In this document: one piece after another, positions 1 to 8,552 of the stretch
Layout of the letters: each line of letters opens with the position of its first letter
How positions within the stretch are numbered: the stretch's first letter is position 1
Source: Bryobacteraceae bacterium
GTDB lineage: Bacteria > Acidobacteriota > Terriglobia > Bryobacterales > Bryobacteraceae
Reading direction: 5' to 3'
DNA: 23,068 bases
Assembly (NCBI GenBank): GCA_030036985.1
Contig: JASHSD010000022.1
Location: 1-23,068, forward strand
Notes under the pieces: generated by a model
Databases searched by the model: none
The model's input: only the letters and a program-made list of their open reading frames with translations
Told to the model about the DNA's origin: nothing
Translations under genes and position numbers: made by a program

Positions 1-197
1 GGAACTGATCCTCAATTACTTCCGCGCCCAGAAACTGCTCTCCAGTGGCGTGGTCGAGGGGCTGAACAACAAAGCGAAAGTCACCATGAGAAAATCCTAC
101 GGCTTCCGCACCTTCCGCTGCCTTGAACTGGCACTGTATCACTCACTTGGCAAACTGCCTGAGCCCGAATCCGCCCACGATTTTTTCTGACGAGCCC
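1..197 (+). mobile_element. Right end of an ISL3-family insertion sequence (partial)
   Basis: This is the terminal part of an insertion sequence that enters from outside the window. It holds the last 62 codons of an ISL3-type transposase. Its terminus is placed near 197 because the sequence just after the transposase stop, read inward from the end, begins GGGCTCGTCAGAAAAAATCG, which resembles the terminal inverted repeats of this family. The element lies inside the RAMP gene encoded on the opposite strand and ends it. The left end and the target duplication are off-window, so the exact boundary is an estimate good to a few bases. Confidence 0.75.
2..190 (+). CDS. ISL3-family transposase, C-terminal fragment
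   Basis: The 62 visible residues include SSGVVEGLNNKAKVTMRKSY followed by GFRTFRC and LALYHSLG. This is the classic C-terminus of DDE transposases of the ISL3 (IS204/IS1001/IS1096/IS1165) family; the glutamate of VEGLNNK is expected to be the third catalytic acidic residue. The protein would cut and join the ends of its own element. The frame is open from the window edge to a TGA at 188-190, so only the 5' part is missing, and that is due to the window boundary. The stop codon lies within about 10 bp of the inferred IS end, which is common in this family. Confidence 0.85.
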   Translation, partial: ELILNYFRAQKLLSSGVVEGLNNKAKVTMRKSYGFRTFRCLELALYHSLGKLPEPESAHDFF

Positions 198-841
198 GGA
201 ATGAAGGGAAAGGTGGGGATCAAGTTGGTTGGTGTGGCAGTGGCCGTTATAGAAACCGGATCGGCGTTCCGAAGCAGTAGCAGCAGCCTAGACGTTGTGG
301 CCCCGATCGGCCGAGGTGTCACCTGTACGTGGGCAACCGAGAGCTTTACCCGGCCCGCGCCGGTCGCTCTTCCGTGACCGATTGCATCAACCTCGGCTAT
401 CAGGCGGCGAAGAACAGGAACATCATCCGCCATAAGCTCGACCAAACCCTCGAACCGGGTTCCCTTCGGAACGAACTCGATGGCGCGAAGCGTCTCATCC
501 TTCGGCGCGCGGTTATCGAACGAAGCCCTCGCCGCAGATCGCCATACGCGACTGGCGGCGGCCTCCGTCGTATACAGCGATGTCAGGATGAACCTTTGGC
601 GTCTACCTCCGGCCTGCCCGAAGATATCTTCAGCAGCGTGCCGACCTCGTAGGCGCCGGGCCGCGTCTCGCATCACTCCTTCGATGTGGGAAGCCCAGAT
701 GACAGCACGACCTTCACGGTCTCGCGCCACCAGCGCATCGATGCCGGCTCCTCCGGCCCCCGAACCGAGATGAGCATCTTCAGCGAGTTCCGCAATGAGC
801 TTAAGACGTACCCGGTCCCGTGGACGCTGATCGGACTCCAT
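143..841 (-). pseudogene. RAMP-superfamily (Cas7/Csx10-like) protein, interrupted by the IS
   Basis: The start is set at ATG 841, sixteen bases after the stop of the Cas10-like gene, with GAGG eight bases upstream; ATGs at 871 and 913 are also in frame. The reading frame encodes 232 residues, of which about the first 215 are native. The N-terminus (RVRLKLIAELAEDAHLGSG, then IWASHIEGVMRDAARRL) and the glycine loop GHGRATGAGR at about residues 155-164 fit the first ferredoxin-like RAMP domain of type III CRISPR effectors. A second domain begins at about residue 185 (LLLLLRNADP, later LIPTFPFIPG). In intact RAMP proteins the IPG motif is usually followed by a helix of the type S-x-x-R-G-x-x-R. 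Here the frame runs into the IS end immediately after FIP, and the last 17 or so residues are IS sequence read backwards. The protein is probably a two-RAMP fusion that binds RNA beside the Cas10-like partner, now truncated. Whether the shortened form keeps any activity is unknown. Confidence 0.75.
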
Positions 842-857
842 GAGCTCGACCTCGCCT

Positions 858-2387
858 CTATAGTTCGACATCCACGTTCTCCGATTCGATGTCATCCGTC
901 TCGAACTCGTCACTTAAGCGCGTCTTTGTGCCGCCTCTACCGAGCTTGCCGATTTCAAACACCTCCACCCAATCGAGCAGTGACGTCACGTAGGGGCCGG
1001 TTCCGTGGGAACGGGTCCAGAGTTCCGAGACCCCAGCACGCCTAAGGATGTCTGCAGCTGGCTTAGTGAGTTCAGCGAATGCGAGCTCCGAAAGCGCCTT
1101 GCCCCGAGCAAGCTGATCCACAAGGTAGCGGAGCTGTGAGCGAGGTGCGCTGTCAAGGCTTTCGGCCGCTTGCAGCAGGCCTTCCAAAGAGACAAGCCCG
1201 TCGCCTACTACGCGCAACGGCCGGGACGACAAGACACGCATGTCGCCGCCAGACCCACGCACCCAATCCCGCCGACGAAGCTCGGCAGTGTCGTCGAGCC
1301 AGGCGGTGGTGTATACCGCCCAGTCTGCTACCGACCTTCGGTCGTGTTCTTCGAAACCTCGGAAGAGGCGTTTTGCCGATCCCGCCAGGTTCTCGGCAAC
1401 CTCGTGGAGGCGGTTGAACGGTACCGTGGGTTTAGAGAAGACAACGCCGCAACCCAACGTCAATTGGAACGTATTGCCACTGTTCAACTGGAGGCGCTCC
1501 AGTTCTCCGCATAAACTGACAACGAATGGTAGTGCCAAGTCTGCCCGACAAACTACGAGTAGGTCGTCGCCACCCAGCATGAGAGGCAGAACTGGCGCTG
1601 TCTCGGTACCTTCGCATACCTGGTTGATCGCAAACTGCAATGCTCGCCGGAGAAGCATCCGGTTCCGGTGGAAAAATGCGCCGCGTTCCGCCTCGTTCGA
1701 TCCTGCCGCGCTACCAACAGCATTACCATCGGCGTGGACAACTGCCAGATACCCATCCCCCGCAATGTCTTCGAAGGTCGTCGGGCGCTGAAGTTCCGAA
1801 AGCTTCGTGCATCCGATCAGCAGGCTTGCCAGATCCGATGCATTGCCATTTTCTGCCCGGCGCGCGGCCTCGTGTCGGCGAAAGACTTCCAGAGCGACCT
1901 CTGCATGCTCATTCCCTTGGCGAACGGTGCGTGACGCCAATCCTCGACCGGTCCATTCACACCGCGCGAACACGGGCAGTTCCGTGCACAGTTCCGCCCT
2001 CGCGTCCGCCCTCTCACTTCCGTCAACCGATATTCGAAACCGAAGACCCGGAAGCTCCATATGGAGCAGGGCCGCTGCTGCGTCGGCAAACGCGTCGGCT
2101 CCGGCTGAGAATGCAGCTTCGAAGTGACCGCCATCGCGGGACAGAATTCCCTGCTTCGCATCTGCAATCGGGTCATCGTGATCTGCAAGGGGATCATCCA
2201 AATGCGCGATGGGATACTCAATCCTCACTGACATCAGGGACCAGCGCACGCCTTCCCGAGCCAGTTCGGGCAGACCGACTCGAAGGGTCTCGCCGAGGAG
2301 GGTGTTGGCACCAACCATCGCGCGCAACCGCGGAACAGAGAAAAGCCAAGTCTGCAGGCGCCGAAACTCGATATGTACCTTGTTCAT
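858..2387 (-). CDS. Cas10/Cmr2-like palm-domain protein without HD nuclease
   Basis: This 509-residue protein resembles the large subunit of type III CRISPR complexes. A first palm-like segment opens the protein (RRLQTWLFSVPRLRAMVGAN, then TLLGE, about residues 9-32). A second palm follows, with YLAVVHADGNAVG at 213-225 and GGDD at 272-275 in the context LMLGGDDLLVV. The strand and helix LTLGCGVVFSKP ... LHEVAENLAGSAKRL (about 310-341) match the part of Cas10 that follows GGDD. A helical C-terminus of the D4 type ends the chain. No N-terminal HD nuclease domain is present. In Cas10 proteins GGDD binds metal and makes cyclic oligoadenylate, so an intact motif suggests nucleotide-polymerising activity here; that is inference. 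The start ATG has AGGAG nine bases upstream. The gene lies 124 bp after the DUF499 gene and 16 bp before the RAMP gene. No effector that would sense cyclic oligoadenylate is seen. Confidence 0.82.
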   Translation of the reverse strand: MNKVHIEFRRLQTWLFSVPRLRAMVGANTLLGETLRVGLPELAREGVRWSLMSVRIEYPIAHLDDPLADHDDPIADAKQGILSRDGGHFEAAFSAGADAFADAAAALLHMELPGLRFRISVDGSERADARAELCTELPVFARCEWTGRGLASRTVRQGNEHAEVALEVFRRHEAARRAENGNASDLASLLIGCTKLSELQRPTTFEDIAGDGYLAVVHADGNAVGSAAGSNEAERGAFFHRNRMLLRRALQFAINQVCEGTETAPVLPLMLGGDDLLVVCRADLALPFVVSLCGELERLQLNSGNTFQLTLGCGVVFSKPTVPFNRLHEVAENLAGSAKRLFRGFEEHDRRSVADWAVYTTAWLDDTAELRRRDWVRGSGGDMRVLSSRPLRVVGDGLVSLEGLLQAAESLDSAPRSQLRYLVDQLARGKALSELAFAELTKPAADILRRAGVSELWTRSHGTGPYVTSLLDWVEVFEIGKLGRGGTKTRLSDEFETDDIESENVDVEL

Positions 2388-2511
2388 TCGGTAAGGCTCC
2401 TGACGTCTAAGAAATCGACGCCCTTCTAAATAGCGCCGGGCAATGGGCTTTCACCAAATAATACATCTTATCCAGCAGACCGTCCGGCCAACTTCCGCGA
2501 CGGATACGGTC

Positions 2512-5500
2512 TCAGGTTTCCTCGAAGCCCTGGTTGTCGAACTTCAGAGTGCGGCAATTCTCGGTGACTGTCCGAACAACGTTGTCAGGTGCCCCGGAAG
2601 GGATCTCCGCCTCGATTTCGATTGTGATCTTCACCTTGGCATCGAGGAGTCCTGATAGATGCTGAACCACCGAGCTGGCGATCACATCCACGTCGCGGGA
2701 CAGGCGAGTCGCGTCGATGGTCGCCGATCCGTGGAAACGCCGCAGAACAGGTGGCCTTCGTAGTGCCGTTTGTGCGGTCGTCGAAATGCCGCCTGCTTCG
2801 GCGCGGTCCGGCGAATCGGTCCCATCTCCCGTCGAATCAACTCCGCTCGTTGTGGTTGTCACCGCGGGCGGCGGAGCCGAATCCTTCTTGATCTGCTCGG
2901 CCGCAACGGATGGTTTCACGACAACGCTTGTAGCGTTTAGTTGGACATTCGGGCGTCGGCCCGGTTCGATACCGCGATAGCGGTCCGATGCCGCGTCGTA
3001 GTAATCGGCGTACTGGAAAGCGTCGTGCTCCCACGTGATTCTGCTGGCGCCATCCTGAATCGCATCCAGAATCACGTCGGCATTCTTGACGCGCGGCAGG
3101 TAAAGATACTTTGCGAAATCATCCACCAGTTGCTTCACGCCGACGTGATTCCCGCGCCAGAGCGGAATCTGATCGATTTCGAAACGCAGAACGGAGCCGG
3201 CCATGCTCGTAACCAGCAGGCCGTCATTCTTCAGCTTCTTCGACGCGCGCTCGGCGAGCCATTCCTGCCCCTGCAGCCTGAATTCCTGCCACTCCACGGT
3301 CGGGAACGGCTGGCCAGGCTCCGGACGCTTCTGCCCGGCAACCAATAGCCAGACGTACGTCTCCGGTATTCTCCCCTTGATGGCGCTATCGGAACTCGTC
3401 AGTCGGTCAGCCACCTGACTGGCCTGGAACGGCGTGAGATCCAAAGAGACCTTTTCCTTATCGATCGATTGCCAGGCCAAATAGGAACGGATCGCCTTGT
3501 CGAGGTCCACGAGGCGCGTTTTGTCGGCGGCGAGAAAAACCAGCATGTTCCCGCAGTTCCGGCCCGCCGAACCTCGGTTGAGAATTTCGGCAGCCGCCTG
3601 CCTGCCCACGCTGGATTCGGTCTTGGCGCTGTGGGGATAGTCCGGACTCAGGATGACAAGCTTTGCTTCCGGCTCATCGACCACATCGCTGGAACCTGTC
3701 GGGCAGGGCTGGACTTTGGAGAAATCGCCCTTATGCTTCGGCTCTTCCTGCAGCCGCCGCTTGATCTCTTCGGTCACGTCCTCGGGATGATAGCGTTCGG
3801 CACGCTCTTCGGCGAGCCGGTTTACGCTCGGCTGCGTGGCATACCAGTAGCGGCTTCCATCCACGTACAAGTACGTCGCCTGGTCGGCCAGTTTGCGTAG
3901 TGCGTCACCGAAGGTTCCGGATGTTTCGCCGGGCTGGACACAGCCCAATTTGATCTGCCGATCTTCGAGGCCCTTCTTCGCGGCGTCCTGAGTCGGCGCG
4001 GAGCCGATATAGAGGGTGCGAGCCACGCGACGCGCCGCCGAATAACGACCGAGCATCGGGTTCTCGCGATCGATTCTCAGCGGGAGCGAGTTCGGCCCAT
4101 CGATATCTTTCTCGATGATCGGGTCCCAGACCGGCGGCAGATAGCGCGTCAGTTCGCTTTGCACGGCGGGAGAGTCCACCGGCACGCTGGCCGGCAAGAT
4201 CATAAGTCCTTTGTCCTCCCTTTCCCACAGGGCGTGGATCGCAGCCGCCATCAGGCGAAGTACACCGCGCGTGCGCTGAAACTTATCGAGCGTCGACCAA
4301 TCGTTGTAGAGCCGGTCGAACAGCTCCGGGTGGATTGGATACGCCGCCTTCATGCGGCGCTCATACTCTGATTTCCCCGCTTCGGAGGGGAACTCCTGAG
4401 CAAATTTGCGATACTCGTCCGCAAAGGCCTTTACCACTACGTCCCGTGACGTGAACAGTTCAGGGTCCGTGATCGGCTGGAAGAGGCGCCGACGGACAAT
4501 CTCGAAGCCTTCTTCCGCGCTGGCCGGGCGCCATGACGTTTCGACCCTCTCGATGACGTTCTTCAATCGTTCCAGCGCGGCGAGTCCGCCCTCGCCGCCG
4601 ATTTCGTTTTGCGATGCCGGAATGCTGACCACAAGCAGAGTTTTGTCCGCCAGTTTTGCCGACTCGCTCAGCGTCTGCGCGAATGTAAAGTGCGCGTCGA
4701 AATCACCGGCTGGAAGATCCGACTTGTTGTAAAGCTGCCGCGCGTAGGCCACCCATTCGTCGATCAGGATCAGGCACGGCGAGAACTTATTGAAGAGGAG
4801 GCGCAACGAATCGCCGGGGCTGACGGCCTTCTCGTCAGCGCTCCGGACCATCCCGTAGCCCTCTTTGCCGCCCAGTTGCCAGGCGAGTTCCCCCCACATC
4901 GTTCGCACCAGGGTTCCGTCCGGCTTCTTGTGAATATCGGCGGGGGACATCCGGTTGCCGACCAGCACTGCGCGGCGGACCTTCGGTGGCTGCGAAACTC
5001 CAGCCATCTTCGTCACGGTCTCGAGTCCCGGCAGTTGGCCTGCAGGGACGCCGGCAAAGAGATGCCACAGCGCGAGCATAGAGTGCGTCTTGCCGCCGCC
5101 GAAGTTCGTCTGCAACTCCACAACCGGGTCGCCGCCATTTCCGGCCAGACGTTGCAGCGCATTTGAGAGCAGCTTCTGTAAACCTTCGGTTATGAACGTT
5201 CGACGATAGAACTCGATGGGCTCTTTGTATTCGTCCGAACCCTCTCCCAGATAGACCTGCCAGAGATCGGCGGCAAATTCAGCTTGCTGATAGCGGCCGG
5301 AAGCCACGTCCGGGTGCGGCGTCACGATCTCCCGCCATGGCCGCAGTCCTGTTGCCGGTTTGCCTTCGACCGCGATGCTCGATTCCTTCCGCTTCTGAGT
5401 CCGGAGCTGTTCATCGAACTTGACGCGAAGGATCTCGGCCTTCATCTGTTCGACGGGTTCCACTTGCTCTGACGAGACAGCCACCAGTAATCGTGAAACG

Positions 5501-5844
5501 CTGTCGATGGCGCGATAGGCGTCATCCGTGGAGAAAGTTTTCTGGTGCGCCCATTTGTTCCGCACGTCGCGGAGTTCGAAGGCGAGGTTCCGATCCGAAG
5601 GGCCGAGGATCTTCTTGAAACAGTCGTTCCACAGCTCGCACATCACTTGCAGGAGAACCTGCGTGTCCCAATTCAGCCCCTTACCATCTTTTCCCGCCTT
5701 CTGCCAGTCCGGAAAACTTGGCCGAGCCACCTCAAGCCAGCGATCTTTGTAGGTGGCCTTCAATTCGCGCTCCACGTACGGGCGCAATCCATCTTTCAGA
5801 ACATCCAAAGCTTTTCCGACGCGTTCACTATTCGTGATGGCCAC
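2512..5844 (-). CDS. Swt1-type HEPN + DUF499 AAA ATPase (COG1483-like)
   Basis: The start chosen is GTG 5844, 14 bases after the methyltransferase stop and preceded by GGCGGG; an in-frame ATG at 5898 would overlap that gene by 40 bp. The protein has 1,110 residues. Its N-terminus (SERVGKALDVLKDGLRPYVE and later ELRDVRNKWAHQ) is a Swt1-family HEPN domain with an R-x4-H motif at about residues 95-100, the usual RNase active site of HEPN toxins. The DUF499 ATPase follows, with Walker A NFGGGKTHS at about 247-255 and Walker B LILIDEW at about 358-364. The conserved tail EIEAEIPSGAPDNVVRTVTE lies close to the C-terminus. DUF499 proteins occur next to DUF1156 methylases in defence islands and are thought to resemble the large BREX ATPases (PglY/BrxC). 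The likely role is an ATP-driven scaffold or motor of the defence complex with a latent RNase. Its exact function is not known to me. Confidence 0.9.
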   Translation of the reverse strand: MAITNSERVGKALDVLKDGLRPYVERELKATYKDRWLEVARPSFPDWQKAGKDGKGLNWDTQVLLQVMCELWNDCFKKILGPSDRNLAFELRDVRNKWAHQKTFSTDDAYRAIDSVSRLLVAVSSEQVEPVEQMKAEILRVKFDEQLRTQKRKESSIAVEGKPATGLRPWREIVTPHPDVASGRYQQAEFAADLWQVYLGEGSDEYKEPIEFYRRTFITEGLQKLLSNALQRLAGNGGDPVVELQTNFGGGKTHSMLALWHLFAGVPAGQLPGLETVTKMAGVSQPPKVRRAVLVGNRMSPADIHKKPDGTLVRTMWGELAWQLGGKEGYGMVRSADEKAVSPGDSLRLLFNKFSPCLILIDEWVAYARQLYNKSDLPAGDFDAHFTFAQTLSESAKLADKTLLVVSIPASQNEIGGEGGLAALERLKNVIERVETSWRPASAEEGFEIVRRRLFQPITDPELFTSRDVVVKAFADEYRKFAQEFPSEAGKSEYERRMKAAYPIHPELFDRLYNDWSTLDKFQRTRGVLRLMAAAIHALWEREDKGLMILPASVPVDSPAVQSELTRYLPPVWDPIIEKDIDGPNSLPLRIDRENPMLGRYSAARRVARTLYIGSAPTQDAAKKGLEDRQIKLGCVQPGETSGTFGDALRKLADQATYLYVDGSRYWYATQPSVNRLAEERAERYHPEDVTEEIKRRLQEEPKHKGDFSKVQPCPTGSSDVVDEPEAKLVILSPDYPHSAKTESSVGRQAAAEILNRGSAGRNCGNMLVFLAADKTRLVDLDKAIRSYLAWQSIDKEKVSLDLTPFQASQVADRLTSSDSAIKGRIPETYVWLLVAGQKRPEPGQPFPTVEWQEFRLQGQEWLAERASKKLKNDGLLVTSMAGSVLRFEIDQIPLWRGNHVGVKQLVDDFAKYLYLPRVKNADVILDAIQDGASRITWEHDAFQYADYYDAASDRYRGIEPGRRPNVQLNATSVVVKPSVAAEQIKKDSAPPPAVTTTTSGVDSTGDGTDSPDRAEAGGISTTAQTALRRPPVLRRFHGSATIDATRLSRDVDVIASSVVQHLSGLLDAKVKITIEIEAEIPSGAPDNVVRTVTENCRTLKFDNQGFEET

Positions 5845-5858
5845 AGATTTTTCCCGCC

Positions 5859-8540
5859 TTATTTCAGTTCGAATGCCTCGGACGCCATTGAGGGCCACGC
5901 TACGACGAGGCTGTTGTAATAGCCGGCCTCCTCAGCCCATCCCTTTCGTTCGCAGAGCGTATAGAGCCGATAGGCAAGGTCGCGGGCAATCTCGGCCATC
6001 CCGCCGATCTTTTCTTTCAGATTCGCGGTTTCTTTCTCGCCTTTCAGGTCAAGGCGACGGATTAGATGCTGCGTAACCTCCCAGACAGTGAGGCGGTTGA
6101 TCGTCGATGGGTCCCAGTCTTCCGAGAGCTCGTCCCGGCGAAGTAGGCGGACCTTACCCGCGCGTGAGTAGAGGATGCCTGCCTCCGCGAGATGCGCGAT
6201 GCTGAGAGCTTTTGCCGTTGCGAGAACCTCCGCTTGCCCGTAAAGGCCCTCGCCGAACTGGTATTCCTCAAACCACGCCAACGCCCAACGGGTATCGGGA
6301 TCGAACTCACTTTCGAGCTCGGAGAGAACCTCGTCGAGACCTTGATTGATCAGAGCAAGGGCCGTACGGACGCGCATCGGCGATCCGTCAGTTTCAAGGA
6401 CTTTCTTGAAGCGTGAAAAGACCGCCATGCCCGGACCGATAGCCGCCTGTGCGAGATCAACCGGGGCGATATTACCTTTCTGGAGATTGCGAAGGGCCTG
6501 GGGGAGTTCGCGCTTCAAGGCGACCAAGAAGTCTTTTCGCGTGGTAATCGGCGCCGTCTCAAGCCGTGGACGGCAAGCAAGTACTATAGACGAAGCCAAC
6601 GCATTGCTTCCAATCGCGCGGGTCCTCCCGGGACGCTCGCTTCGTGTCGGCCATGTCGCAGTTATCTGGAAATCAGATTTCATCAAGCCTTCAAGCATTG
6701 TTTCCCAGCCGGTAGATGCGACAGAAGCGGTCGAATCCTCATCACCGTCATCTTCGGTTTGTTTGAAAGCGTAATAGACGGTGAGAGGGTAGTCAGGATG
6801 CTGCGCTTGGCGCATAGATTGAAAAGCCCGAGCGGAACCTTCTTCAAACGAATGCCTGGCTGCGTCTGAATCCCCGAAGCGTTCAGCTGCCGCGACCAAT
6901 TCCCTGTCCTTTGGCACAAGAAGGGTACTGCATATATCTGGATAGATCCGCCCAAGACTTCTCCGCAACCAGATATAGAAAAAATCCGACAGATCTGAAT
7001 ATCCGATGTTGTCGTAGTATGGAGGATCAGTCGAGAACACTCCGTTCGCTAATGGAGTGGTGGCGTCAAGTTGGCGGACCGACGCAATGCCCGAAGATGG
7101 GGTCGCATCGAGGGCTCGCGTAAGGCTTGCCAAACTCACGGCGAAATCGCCCGCGGCCCCCGCGAAAATATTCGCCTCAGAGTAGTCCCAGACCATCGAA
7201 ATCGCTTGGCGCGTGAAGAGATGGATGCTTTGATCAGCAGAAGGACTCCAAGTGCAATTCGCGTTACAAGCGTCACTCAGCCGACTGACGCCGAAGCCCA
7301 AGTAGGTTGCGATGGCATCAGCGAGATCCCCACTCGCACCGTCGTGTATTGCTTGGGTCCGGGCTTCCGTGACGAGGTCGCTGAAAGTGATCAGCGCAGT
7401 CAACTGGCGAGTTGTAAACAAATCTCGGTGTTTTCGCATCCCATAATTCTGCACGCGGAATCCCAGAGCTTGTTCGGGGAGGTCTGATTCTGGCGCGTCA
7501 ATGGGCGTGGGTAATGTTGCGAACTGCTCGTGTTCAGGGGTTGGCGGAAGATAGGTGCGCCCTCGGTCGCTTTCGGCCGCCACGGCCATTAGCTGTCGAC
7601 CCAAACGCCCCGACTGTCCCTCCGCTCGTATGTGGTCGAGCGTAACAGTCGCGCCACAGGATATGCAGCGGGCTCCCCGCCGACTTATCGTCCCTTCTGG
7701 AGGGGTCCCTTGCCCAGTCTTCACTTCAAAGCGCACGCGCTTCGCGGCAAGATCCACCTCCGGTTCCACCCATACCTTCCTGCCCTGCTTGGCCGAGAGT
7801 GTGAATTTGCTAGCCAAGGGCGTCGAAGCGCCGCATGCGGGGTTCGGACACTCAATGGTTCTCACCCATAGCCAAGCAATGACAGTAGCCTCATTGCCAT
7901 CTTTAAGGCCCACTTTTGGATAGAGGTGTCCGATGCGTTCAAGCGCCCTTTCTCGCATCCAACGTCCGTAATAGCGGACGTCATCCGCCAGCCCGCGCGC
8001 ACCTGTCCACATTCCCTTTCCGCTCATCTTCTGCTTAGCGTCTGGGTTCACAGGTGGCTGTCCAGCAAACCTGGGAGGAATTTCAATCAAGGCCTTCGTA
8101 ATGAGGACTGCGACCGGATTCAGGTCGCTGCCATGGGCTTCCAGTCCCAACCTTTGCGCTTCGAGCGGAATTGACCCGCCTCCGCAGAACGGATCGTAGA
8201 TCGGAGGTGGGTTGTCCCCGGTGGATTTCAATATCTCCCTATGCGCAGCTTCCAGGATCGTCCGGCTATTTGAGTTGTCCCACTTCACCAGTTCTTCGAT
8301 CAATCGAAAGAGTCGCTGCCGTTCCTTGTCCTGTTCCACTTCAGTAGGAAATTGCTCAGGATGGCTAGACGGATCGTCCACTAATGAAGCGAACACCACC
8401 GCCCGGCATGTCGCGAGCGGTTTTCGTGACCACCAAAGATGTAGCGTTGATGGATGCCCATGCCGGATGGACTTCTCTCTCGCCGATTCTTTGTTGATAG
8501 CTTCCAGCGGCAACGCGACTTCGATAAGTTTCTTCTTCAT
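5859..8540 (-). CDS. DUF1156 DNA methyltransferase with zinc ribbon (COG1743-like)
   Basis: This 893-residue protein is a DNA amino-methyltransferase. The N-terminal DUF1156 block reads LIEVALPLEAINKESAREKS, with HPSTLHLWWSRKP soon after. The AdoMet-binding motif is YDPFCGGGSIPLEAQ at about 115-129, and the catalytic DPPY (in STDPPYYDN) is at about 505-508. Between them sits a zinc-ribbon-like pair, CPNPAC at 231-236 and CISC at 292-295. DPPY with this motif order predicts methylation of an exocyclic amino group, most likely N6-adenine or N4-cytosine, in host DNA. It would then mark self DNA for the neighbouring helicase and ATPase. The gene lies 12 bp after the 205-aa gene and 14 bp before the DUF499 gene, and the ATG start has GGAAGAGG just upstream. 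The length is normal for the family and all key motifs are intact. Confidence 0.92.
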   Translation of the reverse strand: MKKKLIEVALPLEAINKESAREKSIRHGHPSTLHLWWSRKPLATCRAVVFASLVDDPSSHPEQFPTEVEQDKERQRLFRLIEELVKWDNSNSRTILEAAHREILKSTGDNPPPIYDPFCGGGSIPLEAQRLGLEAHGSDLNPVAVLITKALIEIPPRFAGQPPVNPDAKQKMSGKGMWTGARGLADDVRYYGRWMRERALERIGHLYPKVGLKDGNEATVIAWLWVRTIECPNPACGASTPLASKFTLSAKQGRKVWVEPEVDLAAKRVRFEVKTGQGTPPEGTISRRGARCISCGATVTLDHIRAEGQSGRLGRQLMAVAAESDRGRTYLPPTPEHEQFATLPTPIDAPESDLPEQALGFRVQNYGMRKHRDLFTTRQLTALITFSDLVTEARTQAIHDGASGDLADAIATYLGFGVSRLSDACNANCTWSPSADQSIHLFTRQAISMVWDYSEANIFAGAAGDFAVSLASLTRALDATPSSGIASVRQLDATTPLANGVFSTDPPYYDNIGYSDLSDFFYIWLRRSLGRIYPDICSTLLVPKDRELVAAAERFGDSDAARHSFEEGSARAFQSMRQAQHPDYPLTVYYAFKQTEDDGDEDSTASVASTGWETMLEGLMKSDFQITATWPTRSERPGRTRAIGSNALASSIVLACRPRLETAPITTRKDFLVALKRELPQALRNLQKGNIAPVDLAQAAIGPGMAVFSRFKKVLETDGSPMRVRTALALINQGLDEVLSELESEFDPDTRWALAWFEEYQFGEGLYGQAEVLATAKALSIAHLAEAGILYSRAGKVRLLRRDELSEDWDPSTINRLTVWEVTQHLIRRLDLKGEKETANLKEKIGGMAEIARDLAYRLYTLCERKGWAEEAGYYNSLVVAWPSMASEAFELK

Positions 8541-8552
8541 ACCTCTTCCAGT

